Assembly (NCBI RefSeq): GCF_001936475.1
Contig: NZ_MSPQ01000010.1
Span: forward strand, 1 to 64,000
Length of the DNA: 64,000 nucleotides
DNA from: Algoriphagus marinus
Lineage (GTDB): Bacteria > Bacteroidota > Bacteroidia > Cytophagales > Cyclobacteriaceae
Direction: 5' to 3'
The position numbers and the translations under genes were made by a program. Below are positions 36,613-44,901 of this stretch, piece by piece; positions within the stretch are counted from its first letter, which is position 1, and each line of letters starts with the position of its first letter. The notes under the pieces are model-generated. The model did no database searches, was not told the DNA's origin, and was given only the letters and a program-made list of their open reading frames with translations.

Positions 36613-37749
36613 TTATGGAATTGTTAATTTCAATCTGTAAAATTTAAAACGGTCTTCATTAGGTTGATTTTTAGCTTTGATGATTATTTCATCTCCAACT
36701 ATCAAATGAAACTTATCCAAATCATCGGTAAAATCATTTAAAGATAACTCCTTCAATTTTTTGAAATCTGCATCATAAACCTCCAAATAGAATATTGAAT
36801 CTTCACCAACTTGTTTGGGTCCTCTAACTATCCTTACATAGTTTCTTTCTCCTAAAGCATATATAGGTGCAAAAAGCACATCATTACTCCATAAGGATCC
36901 CATCTCATCAGCATCTTTTTTTGAAATAAAACCACTTACTGCTAGTGGTAATTTCTTTTGATGCGGATAGTTGAACGTTTCAAACTCGTATTCAGAGAAA
37001 TCATTTGTTAAGATATTTCCTACCTGGATCAGATTTGTAAATGGATATGACACAATAATCCTATTTGTAGAGTCCATTAAGACATGTGGAGTATTCGGTC
37101 GATATACTTTGGCTCTTCCAGCTGAATACGATACAGTATGGTCTTCCAATAGCTTTCGTTTAAACGGGACATTTACCTTTTCAAGCCTATAATCAGCATG
37201 ATTTAGTCTAAAAAAACTTATCTCTTCATTTATAAAATTCTTCGTTAAGAAGTAACTACTCGTTTTCAAATCCAAATAATAATTTGCGAAATTATTGAAG
37301 GAAAAATCTTGGATGATTTGATGTGTATTATCATTCCCAAACAGAGGGTCATTTAATAGATTTACTCGTTTTAATTCCGAAGAATCCTCGATATAAACAT
37401 CATTCTGACTATAAAAAATAAAGCCCTCGGAACTTGAATCAAACCATCTAAAATTATCAATCCCACGAGGTCCCTCCTTTTGGATTCCTTTACCTTTCTT
37501 GGCATAACTTAGACTCTCTTGAAAAAATAAAGTGTCAATTCTATCATAATAATTATTGAAAACCAATACCCCATTATTGAGAGGTGTTCCTGTCATCTTA
37601 TAGGACTTCATTAAATAAGAAGATAGACCTGTGTCTCCGAGATCCAACTCTTCCGGACCTTCAAAGGCAATATGAATCTCCTGCTCAGGAGACTTCTCTT
37701 CGGAGCAGGAGAATAAACATAAAAATAGGTAAGGGATAATTTTTTTCAT
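36613..37749 (-). CDS. Six-bladed beta-propeller lipoprotein, cassette 2
   Basis: The start at 37749 (MKKIIPYLFLCLFSCSEEK) gives a lipoprotein signal with Cys at about residue 15 and overlaps the peptide stop as ATGA; a longer frame from 37761 is less likely. Beta-rich repeats (GVLVFNNYYDRIDTLFF, GKGIQKEGPRGIDNFRWF) carry the same EGPRG-type turn as the other propellers. The strict overlap with the secreted peptide gene argues that the two products are made together. No enzymatic motif is visible. Confidence 0.82.
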   Translation of the reverse strand: MKKIIPYLFLCLFSCSEEKSPEQEIHIAFEGPEELDLGDTGLSSYLMKSYKMTGTPLNNGVLVFNNYYDRIDTLFFQESLSYAKKGKGIQKEGPRGIDNFRWFDSSSEGFIFYSQNDVYIEDSSELKRVNLLNDPLFGNDNTHQIIQDFSFNNFANYYLDLKTSSYFLTKNFINEEISFFRLNHADYRLEKVNVPFKRKLLEDHTVSYSAGRAKVYRPNTPHVLMDSTNRIIVSYPFTNLIQVGNILTNDFSEYEFETFNYPHQKKLPLAVSGFISKKDADEMGSLWSNDVLFAPIYALGERNYVRIVRGPKQVGEDSIFYLEVYDADFKKLKELSLNDFTDDLDKFHLIVGDEIIIKAKNQPNEDRFKFYRLKLTIP

Positions 37750-37979
37750 TCTCCTATGCAACTAGAACTTGGGCCATTTGAAGTTACAATAATTAGCTTG
37801 TCTTCATCACCACAAAGGTCATTGAGCATAACTGCGGTTCCAGCACAGCAATTTTCAATCGCATCATCTTCAAAAGGCTCTGACGATTCTACTGTGCTGC
37901 AATAATTCCAAGAACCTCCACATGGAAATGCAGAAATACTAATTGCAAAAACTCCTAAACTCAATATTAACTTTTTCAT
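37746..37979 (-). CDS. Secreted Cys-rich peptide, cassette 2
   Basis: This 77-residue precursor begins MKKLILSLGVFAISISAF. The mature part of about 58 residues has six cysteines (20, 27, 44, 45, 56, 74), including a CC pair, enough for three disulfides. It shares no convincing similarity with the cassette 1 or 3 peptides beyond the MKK start and signal. It is translationally coupled to the propeller gene through an ATGA overlap. No family is recognised. Confidence 0.7.
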   Translation of the reverse strand: MKKLILSLGVFAISISAFPCGGSWNYCSTVESSEPFEDDAIENCCAGTAVMLNDLCGDEDKLIIVTSNGPSSSCIGE

Positions 37980-38087
37980 TTTTTTGTCATTTGTGCCCCC
38001 AAGCTAAAAAACCGAGAGCGGGTAAGAATTAATAGAATTAAAAAAATGCCCGACTGGCCAATACCTTGATCTTTCGTTGCCAATATC

Positions 38088-38120
38088 AAAAAAAAACAAA
38101 CTAATGAGCAAGATTAGTTT
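38088..38120 (-). terminator. Terminator hairpin inside cassette block 2
   Basis: The same AAACTAAT/ATTAGTTT stem as in blocks 1 and 3 (38098-38105 and 38113-38120) is followed by a T-rich run on the minus strand. The T run is interrupted by one G, giving TTTG plus nine T. Confidence 0.75.
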
Positions 38121-38215
38121 GAACTATTTTACTAGAAAATTTATAACTAACTGATTTTCAATTACTAAGTTTTTAGCCTTTGCTCATAAAATTAATTCAA
38201 TTCACTCTATTTCTG

Positions 38216-38284
38216 CTAGTTATTAACACTAACTCTTCCTACTTCCAAGCTCCAAGTAGGCTGGGGACGGGAAAGGGTAATGGA
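38216..38284 (-). pseudogene. rlpA 3' tail remnant in block 2
   Basis: The minus strand reads RPQPTWSLEVGRVSVNN and then a TAG stop, differing from the intact rlpA end at two residues. Only about 69 bp are recognisable before similarity is lost near the end of the cassette 3 propeller gene. Confidence 0.7.
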
Positions 38285-38320
38285 TAATAGAATACCCGTT
38301 TTGAATTAGAATAAAATTAT

Positions 38321-39409
38321 TCAATCAAACAGAAAGCGCTTTAAGTACAAATTCTCATCCATTCCTCTGACCAGCAGGCTAAGCGTATCCCCATTGACTT
38401 CTCGGAGCAGAGACCTGAGTTCATAATAATGCCAAGAACCTAGAATTTCTTTTTCCTTTATAGTCTTCGAATTCAAATCAATTTTCATAAGCACATAACT
38501 GAAGGTGTCTCCACCAGATGCTTTATTCCTATCATCGAAATGAGTGTAGGCCGCATAGAAGATATTATCATCTTTACTTTTATCAGTCGAAAGACTTAAG
38601 AATTGATCCATCAATTGGGACTCTGACGGATCCTCATTGAAATATGACATTAAAGGTTCGTGGATTTCGCTTTTCAGCTCGAAAAATTCTAATAACTCAC
38701 CTTCAAGGTTATACTTTTTCAATATTGGCACCCCAGCCACATTAAGGACATATATAAACCCATTCTTAGAAATCACATTTTCACTTTGGCTCACAGCTAA
38801 AGCTCCCTTTGAATACGTTGATGGGAAATTTCCGAAGGTTTTTAAAAAAGCTCCGTCATCATAGGAAAACATAGATAAAACAGTTGATTCATTAAAAGCC
38901 TGAGATATCGGTCCATCAAATCTTGTACTTATAAATAACTTATCTCCAATTCTATCAAAGAAAGTTTCATAGTCGAGCACGTAGTTTGGCTTACTAAAAT
39001 TCAATTTTTTCTCAAAGAGAAAATCCCCGGAGATATTAAATACAAAGATCTTATTCAAAAAATGATTAAGTAAAAAAATTGAATCTTGGCTTATAAAGGC
39101 ATTGGTGTAACTTCTTTCTGGAATAGGGTATTCATCAACAGTTTCTGAATTAAATATACCAATTCGTTTACCCGATTTAGTATTGAATAAATGAATAGAA
39201 GAAAATGAGCCATCCCCAAATATTAAAAGAGAATCTTGATAAATTTTCTCATTAAAAACAAAGTTAAAAGCATATCCCGCCTCCTGAATTTTCACAGAAT
39301 CAATAAAATCGATTTGACCTTTTTCTATTGTAAAACCTACCTCTTTTGGATCTCTAGTACACCCAAATTTGAAAAGCAAAATGATTAGGAAAATTGTTAA
39401 ATTTTTCAT
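38321..39409 (-). CDS. Six-bladed beta-propeller lipoprotein, cassette 3
   Basis: The start at 39409 (MKNLTIFLIILLFKFGCTRDP) gives a lipoprotein-like signal with Cys at about residue 17; FKFGC is a weaker lipobox than in the paralogues. Repeats such as IHLFNTKSGKRIGIFNSE and FIYVLNVAGVPILKKYNLEGEL support a propeller. It lies 45 bp after the peptide gene, without the tight coupling of cassettes 1 and 2. Role unknown. Confidence 0.8.
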   Translation of the reverse strand: MKNLTIFLIILLFKFGCTRDPKEVGFTIEKGQIDFIDSVKIQEAGYAFNFVFNEKIYQDSLLIFGDGSFSSIHLFNTKSGKRIGIFNSETVDEYPIPERSYTNAFISQDSIFLLNHFLNKIFVFNISGDFLFEKKLNFSKPNYVLDYETFFDRIGDKLFISTRFDGPISQAFNESTVLSMFSYDDGAFLKTFGNFPSTYSKGALAVSQSENVISKNGFIYVLNVAGVPILKKYNLEGELLEFFELKSEIHEPLMSYFNEDPSESQLMDQFLSLSTDKSKDDNIFYAAYTHFDDRNKASGGDTFSYVLMKIDLNSKTIKEKEILGSWHYYELRSLLREVNGDTLSLLVRGMDENLYLKRFLFD

Positions 39410-39454
39410 CTTTTGAAACAAAGGCTTTGTCCATTAAACTAAGCCTCTGAATTT

Positions 39455-39643
39455 TTATCCACCAATTTCAGCACCTTTCATTACAGTGATTTCTATTCCT
39501 TCACAATTATAAATTGCAAAAAGTGGATTCTCTGTTTCTCTTACAAAAACACATTGCGCAGCATCAGCTTTTTGAATATCGATAAAAAACATCCCTACCA
39601 TTGCAAATACAGCAATACTCGATTTCAAAATTAACTTTTTCAT
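39455..39643 (-). CDS. Secreted short peptide, cassette 3
   Basis: This 62-residue precursor has a signal peptide ending IQKADA (cleavage about residue 28) and a mature part of about 34 residues with two cysteines (31 and 47) and a terminal GG. It is the smallest of the three cassette peptides and shares only MKKLIL with the cassette 2 signal. The upstream leader is nearly the same as that of cassette 1. No family is recognised. Confidence 0.65.
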   Translation of the reverse strand: MKKLILKSSIAVFAMVGMFFIDIQKADAAQCVFVRETENPLFAIYNCEGIEITVMKGAEIGG

Positions 39644-40025
39644 TTTTAAATTTGGATGTGCCCTCGAGCTACGAAAACTGAGAGCAGGTTAGAAATAATA
39701 GAATTAAAAAAATCTCCGACTGGCCAGTACCTTGATCTTTCGTTACCAATATCAAAAAAAAGAAAACTAATAAGCGAGATTAGTTTGAACTATTTTATTA
39801 GAAAGTTTCTAACTAACTGATTTTCAATTGTTAAATTTTTAGCTTTAGTTCATAAAACAAATTCAACTCACTCTATATCTGCTAGTTAGTAACACTAACT
39901 CTTCCTACCTCCCAGCTCCAAGTCGGCTGCGGACGGGCAACGGAAATTGGCTTTTCATAGATTCTGACGCGGATCGTACCCGGTGCCTCTCCCTCAAAGT
40001 GCTTATAAAGCCGGTTCATATCTTC
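39641..40025 (-). repeat. Cassette control block, copy 3 (at intact rlpA)
   Basis: This is the rlpA-proximal copy. From 39882 upward it is the actual 3' end of the rlpA gene, and below that it is the same control block as in copies 1 and 2. Because only here is the tail part of a complete gene, this copy is probably closest to the ancestral arrangement. The 39644-39881 gap lies wholly within it. Confidence 0.88.
39753..39786 (-). terminator. Terminator hairpin inside cassette block 3 (rlpA terminator)
   Basis: An AAACTAAT/ATTAGTTT stem (39764-39771 and 39779-39786) precedes a T-rich minus-strand run. It lies about 100 bp after the rlpA stop, so it was probably the original rlpA terminator before the tandem amplification. 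Confidence 0.78.
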
Positions 40026-40391
40026 AATGGTGGCGACATGAATGCTCACTTGTGCGATTCCCTTATCGATCATTTGGAGTTCTTTCGCTGCGCTTCTAGA
40101 GATATCGATGATTCTGCGTGAAGTCTTGGGTAGTCGATCATTGACACGGACCCAGACCGAATCTTTGGTATCCACTCGAGTTACTTTCACCCAGGTATTA
40201 AAAGGAAGGTATTTATGTGCGGCAGTCAGGGAATCCATGTGAAAAATCTCCCCACTGGAAGTCATTCGCTGATGAAAACGCTTCCCATAGAAACTAGCAG
40301 TGCCCGTTTGGATCTTTACCGAATCGGCAAGCTGTCCAAAAGAGGAGCTGACAAAAGCCATAAGAAAGACGGAAAGCAAGAAAAGCCGCAT
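39882..40391 (-). CDS. rlpA: Septal ring lytic transglycosylase RlpA family protein
   Basis: The start at 40391 gives MRLFLLSVFLMAFVSSSFGQ, a signal peptide; the longer frame adds no signal-like sequence. The mature protein is a double-psi beta-barrel domain: GTASFYGKRFHQRMTSSGEIF, AAHKYLPFNTWVKVT, VRVNDRLPKTSRRIIDISRSAA. Family members cleave peptidoglycan lacking stem peptides. No SPOR domain is present, so this is a short form. The last ~45 codons lie in the repeated block, and their remnants appear in copies 1 and 2. Confidence 0.9.
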   Translation of the reverse strand: MRLFLLSVFLMAFVSSSFGQLADSVKIQTGTASFYGKRFHQRMTSSGEIFHMDSLTAAHKYLPFNTWVKVTRVDTKDSVWVRVNDRLPKTSRRIIDISRSAAKELQMIDKGIAQVSIHVATIEDMNRLYKHFEGEAPGTIRVRIYEKPISVARPQPTWSWEVGRVSVTN

Positions 40392-40573
40392 ATACAAAAC
40401 TAAGATTTCGTCCCTGCTTTCCAAGAAGCCTGCCAATTGCTGACAAGTCAAGGTTAAAGTTTGTTCCAAATGGAGATAAAATCTAACTTAGATTTCTAGT
40501 CGAAAATTTACTTATTCTTCATTTTTTCGAAGTAAACGGATTTTGATTGACGTTCAGCATTTTAAAAAAATCT

Positions 40574-41803
40574 ATGCTAAAAATTCTACATACAGCCGAT
40601 TGGCATCTGGGCAAGCGATTGCAGGAGTTCTCACGCATCGAGGAGCAAAAGCTTGTGTTGGCCGAAATTTGTGCTATCGCAGACCGTGAGGAAGTGGATC
40701 TGGTATTACTAGCCGGTGATATTTTTGACTCCTTCAATCCCAGTCATGAGGCGGTGGAGTTACTCTATAAAACCTTACGGAAACTCTCCAAAAATGGCGA
40801 AAGACCGATCATCGCCATTGCAGGAAATCACGATAGCAATCAATTCATTGAGGCTCCGGATCCATTGGCGCGAGAACTCGGGATCTTTTTTTACAGTACT
40901 TATCAAAATCTCATTCCCACCGGAAAATTGGATTCCGGAATCGAAATCACGGCTTCCGAACTAGGATTTATGGAGCTTCGACTTCCAAAATTTGAATTCC
41001 CTATCCGAATTATTTTAGCTCCCTATGCCAATGAGGTGTCCCTCAAAACCTATCTAGGAGAGGAAAATCGGGAAGCGGAATTTCGCAAAATCCTAGCCGA
41101 TAAATGGGCCAAGCTAGCCGATACGCATTGTGATGCCAATGGAGTGAATCTTTTGATCGGGCATTTTTACTTTACCAAAGAAGGGGAACCATTAGAAGCA
41201 GAACCCGAATCAGAGCGTCCGATCTTGCATGTGGGAGGAACTCAAGCACTTTTCACTGATAATATTCCTTCTCAAATTCAATACGCTGCGTTGGGTCATC
41301 TTCATCGCTATCATGCGGTAAGTAAATCCCAACAGCCAGTGGTTTACTCGAGTTCGCCACTTGCCTACTCTTTTAGCGAAGCAGATCAGCAGAAACAAGT
41401 GGTCTTGATCGAAGCCGAACCTAGAAAAAAAGTGACGTATCAGCCCATTCCCCTGGAAAGCGGTCGCCCACTTTACCGAATGAAATTTGATAATCTACCC
41501 GAAACACTCACTTGGCTGGAAGTGAATCCCTATTGCTTTGTGGAGCTGACTTTTGTGGCGGAGACTTCCATCGAAGCGAGTACCCGAAAGGCCATTATGA
41601 AGGCCCATGATGGCATCGTCAATCTGATTCCACAATTGAAAGATCGAGCTGGAGCTGCAAGTAGCGCATTGAAAGTAGAGGATCTGGGAAAAGACATGAC
41701 GAGTCTGTTTTCTCTTTTTTACCAAAGTGAAAAAGGTGAAGCACCCAATGCGGAAATCTTGACCTTATTTCAGGAAGTAATCAGTCAGGAGGGCAGCGTA
41801 TGA
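40574..41803 (+). CDS. sbcD: Exonuclease SbcD, nuclease subunit
   Basis: SbcD is the Mre11-like metallophosphoesterase subunit of SbcCD, which cuts hairpins and processes DNA ends. Motifs are LHTADWHLGK, LLAGDIFDSFNP, IAGNHDS and GHLHRYH. The start is placed at 40574 because LKILHTADWHLG is the family N-terminus. The gene overlaps sbcC as ATGA. It is divergent from rlpA with about 180 bp between starts. Confidence 0.96.
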   Translation: MLKILHTADWHLGKRLQEFSRIEEQKLVLAEICAIADREEVDLVLLAGDIFDSFNPSHEAVELLYKTLRKLSKNGERPIIAIAGNHDSNQFIEAPDPLARELGIFFYSTYQNLIPTGKLDSGIEITASELGFMELRLPKFEFPIRIILAPYANEVSLKTYLGEENREAEFRKILADKWAKLADTHCDANGVNLLIGHFYFTKEGEPLEAEPESERPILHVGGTQALFTDNIPSQIQYAALGHLHRYHAVSKSQQPVVYSSSPLAYSFSEADQQKQVVLIEAEPRKKVTYQPIPLESGRPLYRMKFDNLPETLTWLEVNPYCFVELTFVAETSIEASTRKAIMKAHDGIVNLIPQLKDRAGAASSALKVEDLGKDMTSLFSLFYQSEKGEAPNAEILTLFQEVISQEGSV

Positions 41804-44800
41804 TACCGATTCGATTAGAAATTCAGGGGCTATATTCCTACCGGGAAAAGCAAGTCATCGACTTTGACAAGTTGACGGCAGCTGGATTATTTGGGATTTT
41901 TGGAGCAGTTGGATCCGGAAAATCCTCGATTTTAGAGGGCGTACTTTTGGCACTTTATGGAAGTACAGAGCGGCTTTCCGATCGAGGTGAAAAAAATTCC
42001 ATGATCAATCTACAAAGCGATTCGCTCACGATCAGCTTTCAATTTCGATCAGGACAAAACAATCAATCCTTGTATCTGGCGCGCTATGCTGCTAAGCGAA
42101 ATAAAAAAGACTGGGAAAAAGTCGATCCAGCGGAGCATACTTTTTATCAGGATAAAGGCGGAGCTTGGAAACCTTTGGAAGCACGAGCGGAGGAAATCAT
42201 CGGAATGAAAAAGGAGCACTTCAAGCAGACGGTGATTATCCCACAGGGCAAATTTCGGGAATTCATCGACCTCACTCCGGGACCTAGAGCGGAGATGATG
42301 AAGGAGTTGTTTGGCTTGGAGCGATTCGATCTTTCGCAGAAAACTGGAGCATTGCTGAAAATTGAAAAGGAAAATAAAATCCGCTTAGAAACCCAATTAG
42401 CAGGCTTAGAGCCCTATACCAAAGAAAATCTTCAGGCAGCTGAGCTTCAACACGCTGAAGTCCAAACTAAAACACAGGACTCCAGCAAAAGTCTGGAAGC
42501 CAAGGAAGCATTACTGAAAACCCTGGAAATAAAGGGGCAACGATTTGCCGAACTACTGAAGTACCGCGAGGAAAGCGTTAAGCTGGAAGTTCAAAAACCT
42601 GAAATCGAGCGAAATCGAATTTTGCATCGGGAATTTATCAGCGCCAAGACAAATCTAAAACCAACCTGGGACAAGCTTCAGGATTGCCAAGTAGAACTGG
42701 AAAAAGCAAAAGTGAGTGCGGATGATTGCGCAAGGTTTGCCATTCGCTACGAGCAGGAAGTCGCCGAACTTGTTCAGGAAGAAACCGAGCTCAAGCAAAA
42801 AAATCAAGATCGCCCCAATCGGGAAGCAAAAATCCGGGATCTTAAAAAAGTAGCTGAAATTCAAGCCTTGAATCAAGAGCTCGCTGAAGCCAGCAAAAAA
42901 GTAGAAACCCTTCAGCCTGAAATTGAATCCAAGAAAAGCGCTCAGAAATCGCTGGAAAGCCAAATCAAGGCGCTGGAGGCTCAGTCCGAGAATTTGGCTA
43001 AGGTAGATTCCAGCCAGCTGGCGGATTTGAAAAGTGCCGCTCGGGAATGGGAGCAACTCGAAAAGCAAAAAACCTATCTGGAAGAAAGCCTCCGACAAAT
43101 CTCTGAAGTAGATCAGGGGCTCGAAGAAGCCTATCGATCGCTACTTGCCAATCTTCCTGAAAAAGAAAAAACATTACTGAGCTGGTCAGAATCTCAAAAA
43201 TCAGCTTTAAAAGCTTTGGAAATCGATCGGGAAAAATTGATCACCAAGCAGGGATTGGCGGCCCATGTTCACTTATTGCACGCGGGTGAGTCTTGTCCAC
43301 TTTGCGGTTCGCTCGAGCATCCAAATCCGCTGCAAGCCGAAGCCGAAGAAAAGGAAATTCAGGCCATCAATCATCGAATCGAATCCCTAAAGTCAGACTT
43401 GGAGCGCATTTCAAAACTGATCCAAAAGCAGCAGGAATTGGATATTCGGAAAGAGAATCAACAGAAAAACAGAAACGAAAAAACTCAGGAACTGGCTCAA
43501 ATTCAAAAATCCCAATCAGCTCTCTCAAATAAACTTGACTCCTTTGGCCTAGCTGATCAATCCAAATTAGCTGAGCGAATCAGCGAAATGGACCAAGCGG
43601 CACAGCTCAAAACCAAGCTCGATCAGGAACTCAAAACGGTCCGTCAAACTTGGGAGGCCGAGCGAGCCCAAGTTGAAATTTTGGAAAAATCCTTTCATCA
43701 GGCGACGCTTTCTTTTCAGTCAAAGCAGATAGCCATCAACACCAAAAAAGAGGAAATCAAAGATCCGACTTTTTGCAAGCCATTCTTCCAAAAAAACCTG
43801 GAAGTCATCAAGGCTACCATCCAAAATGTGGAAAATGACATCCAAAAAGCAATCGAACTTTTGGATGGAAAACAAAAACACCTTCGAGAAAAGAGAGCGG
43901 AACAAAGTACCAATCTTGCCGATCTGAAAAATTTTGAAAGTCGAAAACAGGAGTTGAAGAAAAAGCATGAGGAATTATCCTCCACTTTTTCCAAGCTTAA
44001 ACTCCAATATGACTTTCAAGACGAGCAAGCCCTGATCCGGCTTTTTGAGCATTCAATCGATGCAGAAAAAGTCGATTTGGAGATTCGCCAGTTTGATCAA
44101 AAATTGGCAACGGTGGTCAGCAGAATTCAGGAATTGGAGAATGAAAAGGGCGTTTCGGATTTTGAGGAGGAAAGATTTTCAGATTTAAAACTCGATTTTC
44201 AAAATTTAAAATCCCAGCATGAAGCCTTGCAGCAGGAACTGATTCTGCTCCAGCAATCCATCAAAGAAACACAAAGTAAATTGGCTGAGAAAGTGATTTT
44301 GGAGCAGACGCTAGCCAAACTGGAAATCCGGGAAAGTAATCTCAAAGAACTAGAGCGGCTCTTTAAAGGAAGCGGCTTCGTGAAGTATGTGAGTTCGATC
44401 TACCTCAAAGAACTCTGCAACACGGCCAACTTGCGATTTATGAAATTGAGCAAAAACAGTCTGAGCCTGGAGATCGATGATGACAATACCTTCTGGGTGA
44501 TTGATTATTTAAACGGTGGCAAGCGGCGATTGCTCAAGACGCTTTCGGGTGGACAGACTTTTCAGGCTTCACTTTGCTTGGCTTTGGCTTTGGCAGAAAA
44601 AGTAAAATCACTCAATCAAGCCGATCAGAGCTTTTTCTTCTTGGATGAAGGCTTTGGAGCCTTGGATCGAAATGCCCTTCGGGTAGTTTTTGAAACGCTG
44701 AAATCGCTTCGCCATGAAAACCGAATAGTAGGAATAATCAGTCATGTGGAAGAATTGCAGCAGGAAATTGGGGTTTTTGCCCAGATCGAACTTGATCCGG

Positions 44801-44832
44801 AAAAAGGTTCACAAGTCAGCTATTCCTATTGA
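41800..44832 (+). CDS. sbcC: Exonuclease SbcC, ATPase subunit
   Basis: SbcC is the Rad50-like SMC-type ATPase of SbcCD. The 1010-residue protein has Walker A GAVGSGKSSILEG near residues 33-45, long coiled coils, the zinc hook CPLC at about 499-502 and a C-terminal ABC signature (KTLSGGQTFQASLCL) with Walker B FFFLDEGFGALD. The length and order are standard. It is translated with sbcD and ends at a bidirectional terminator. Confidence 0.96.
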   Translation: MIPIRLEIQGLYSYREKQVIDFDKLTAAGLFGIFGAVGSGKSSILEGVLLALYGSTERLSDRGEKNSMINLQSDSLTISFQFRSGQNNQSLYLARYAAKRNKKDWEKVDPAEHTFYQDKGGAWKPLEARAEEIIGMKKEHFKQTVIIPQGKFREFIDLTPGPRAEMMKELFGLERFDLSQKTGALLKIEKENKIRLETQLAGLEPYTKENLQAAELQHAEVQTKTQDSSKSLEAKEALLKTLEIKGQRFAELLKYREESVKLEVQKPEIERNRILHREFISAKTNLKPTWDKLQDCQVELEKAKVSADDCARFAIRYEQEVAELVQEETELKQKNQDRPNREAKIRDLKKVAEIQALNQELAEASKKVETLQPEIESKKSAQKSLESQIKALEAQSENLAKVDSSQLADLKSAAREWEQLEKQKTYLEESLRQISEVDQGLEEAYRSLLANLPEKEKTLLSWSESQKSALKALEIDREKLITKQGLAAHVHLLHAGESCPLCGSLEHPNPLQAEAEEKEIQAINHRIESLKSDLERISKLIQKQQELDIRKENQQKNRNEKTQELAQIQKSQSALSNKLDSFGLADQSKLAERISEMDQAAQLKTKLDQELKTVRQTWEAERAQVEILEKSFHQATLSFQSKQIAINTKKEEIKDPTFCKPFFQKNLEVIKATIQNVENDIQKAIELLDGKQKHLREKRAEQSTNLADLKNFESRKQELKKKHEELSSTFSKLKLQYDFQDEQALIRLFEHSIDAEKVDLEIRQFDQKLATVVSRIQELENEKGVSDFEEERFSDLKLDFQNLKSQHEALQQELILLQQSIKETQSKLAEKVILEQTLAKLEIRESNLKELERLFKGSGFVKYVSSIYLKELCNTANLRFMKLSKNSLSLEIDDDNTFWVIDYLNGGKRRLLKTLSGGQTFQASLCLALALAEKVKSLNQADQSFFFLDEGFGALDRNALRVVFETLKSLRHENRIVGIISHVEELQQEIGVFAQIELDPEKGSQVSYSY

Positions 44833-44860
44833 TCGGTTGAGATTTGGATAAAAGCAAAAA

Positions 44861-44880
44861 GCCCTGACGATTGCCAGGGC
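44861..44880 (+). terminator. Bidirectional terminator between sbcC and mhqD
   Basis: A GCCCTG/CAGGGC stem with an 8 nt loop has T-rich sequence on both sides (CTTTTAT on plus, TTTTTGC on minus). It serves the convergent ends of sbcC and the esterase gene. Confidence 0.75.
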
Positions 44881-44901
44881 CTTTTATCATCTAAGAAAAC
44901 C

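Larger units (their letters stand above)
37977..38284 (-). repeat. Cassette control block, copy 2
   Basis: This is the second copy of the conserved block upstream of a peptide gene, with the same order of elements as copy 1. It is somewhat more diverged, about 90% over the central 200 bp by eye, and its rlpA-derived end is shorter. The gap 37980-38320 is filled almost entirely by this block. Confidence 0.9.

Noticed and set aside
36429..36647. Plus-strand frame of 72 codons between cassettes
   Set aside because: No signal peptide, motif or conserved neighbour; it overlaps the end of a propeller gene on the other strand. I read it as chance.
36029..39643. Three similar blocks as a CRISPR-like array
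   Set aside because: The units are ~300 bp and separated by genes of more than 1.3 kb. No short regular repeats or cas genes are present.
35816..39643. Calling the cassette peptides NVEALA family members
   Set aside because: The NVEALA motif is absent from all three. Only the genomic setting is similar, so I left them unnamed.
42655..43098. Minus-strand open frame of 147 codons inside sbcC
   Set aside because: It mirrors the coiled-coil region of SbcC; the Leu/Phe-rich translation is the usual antisense of Glu/Lys-rich coiled coils.
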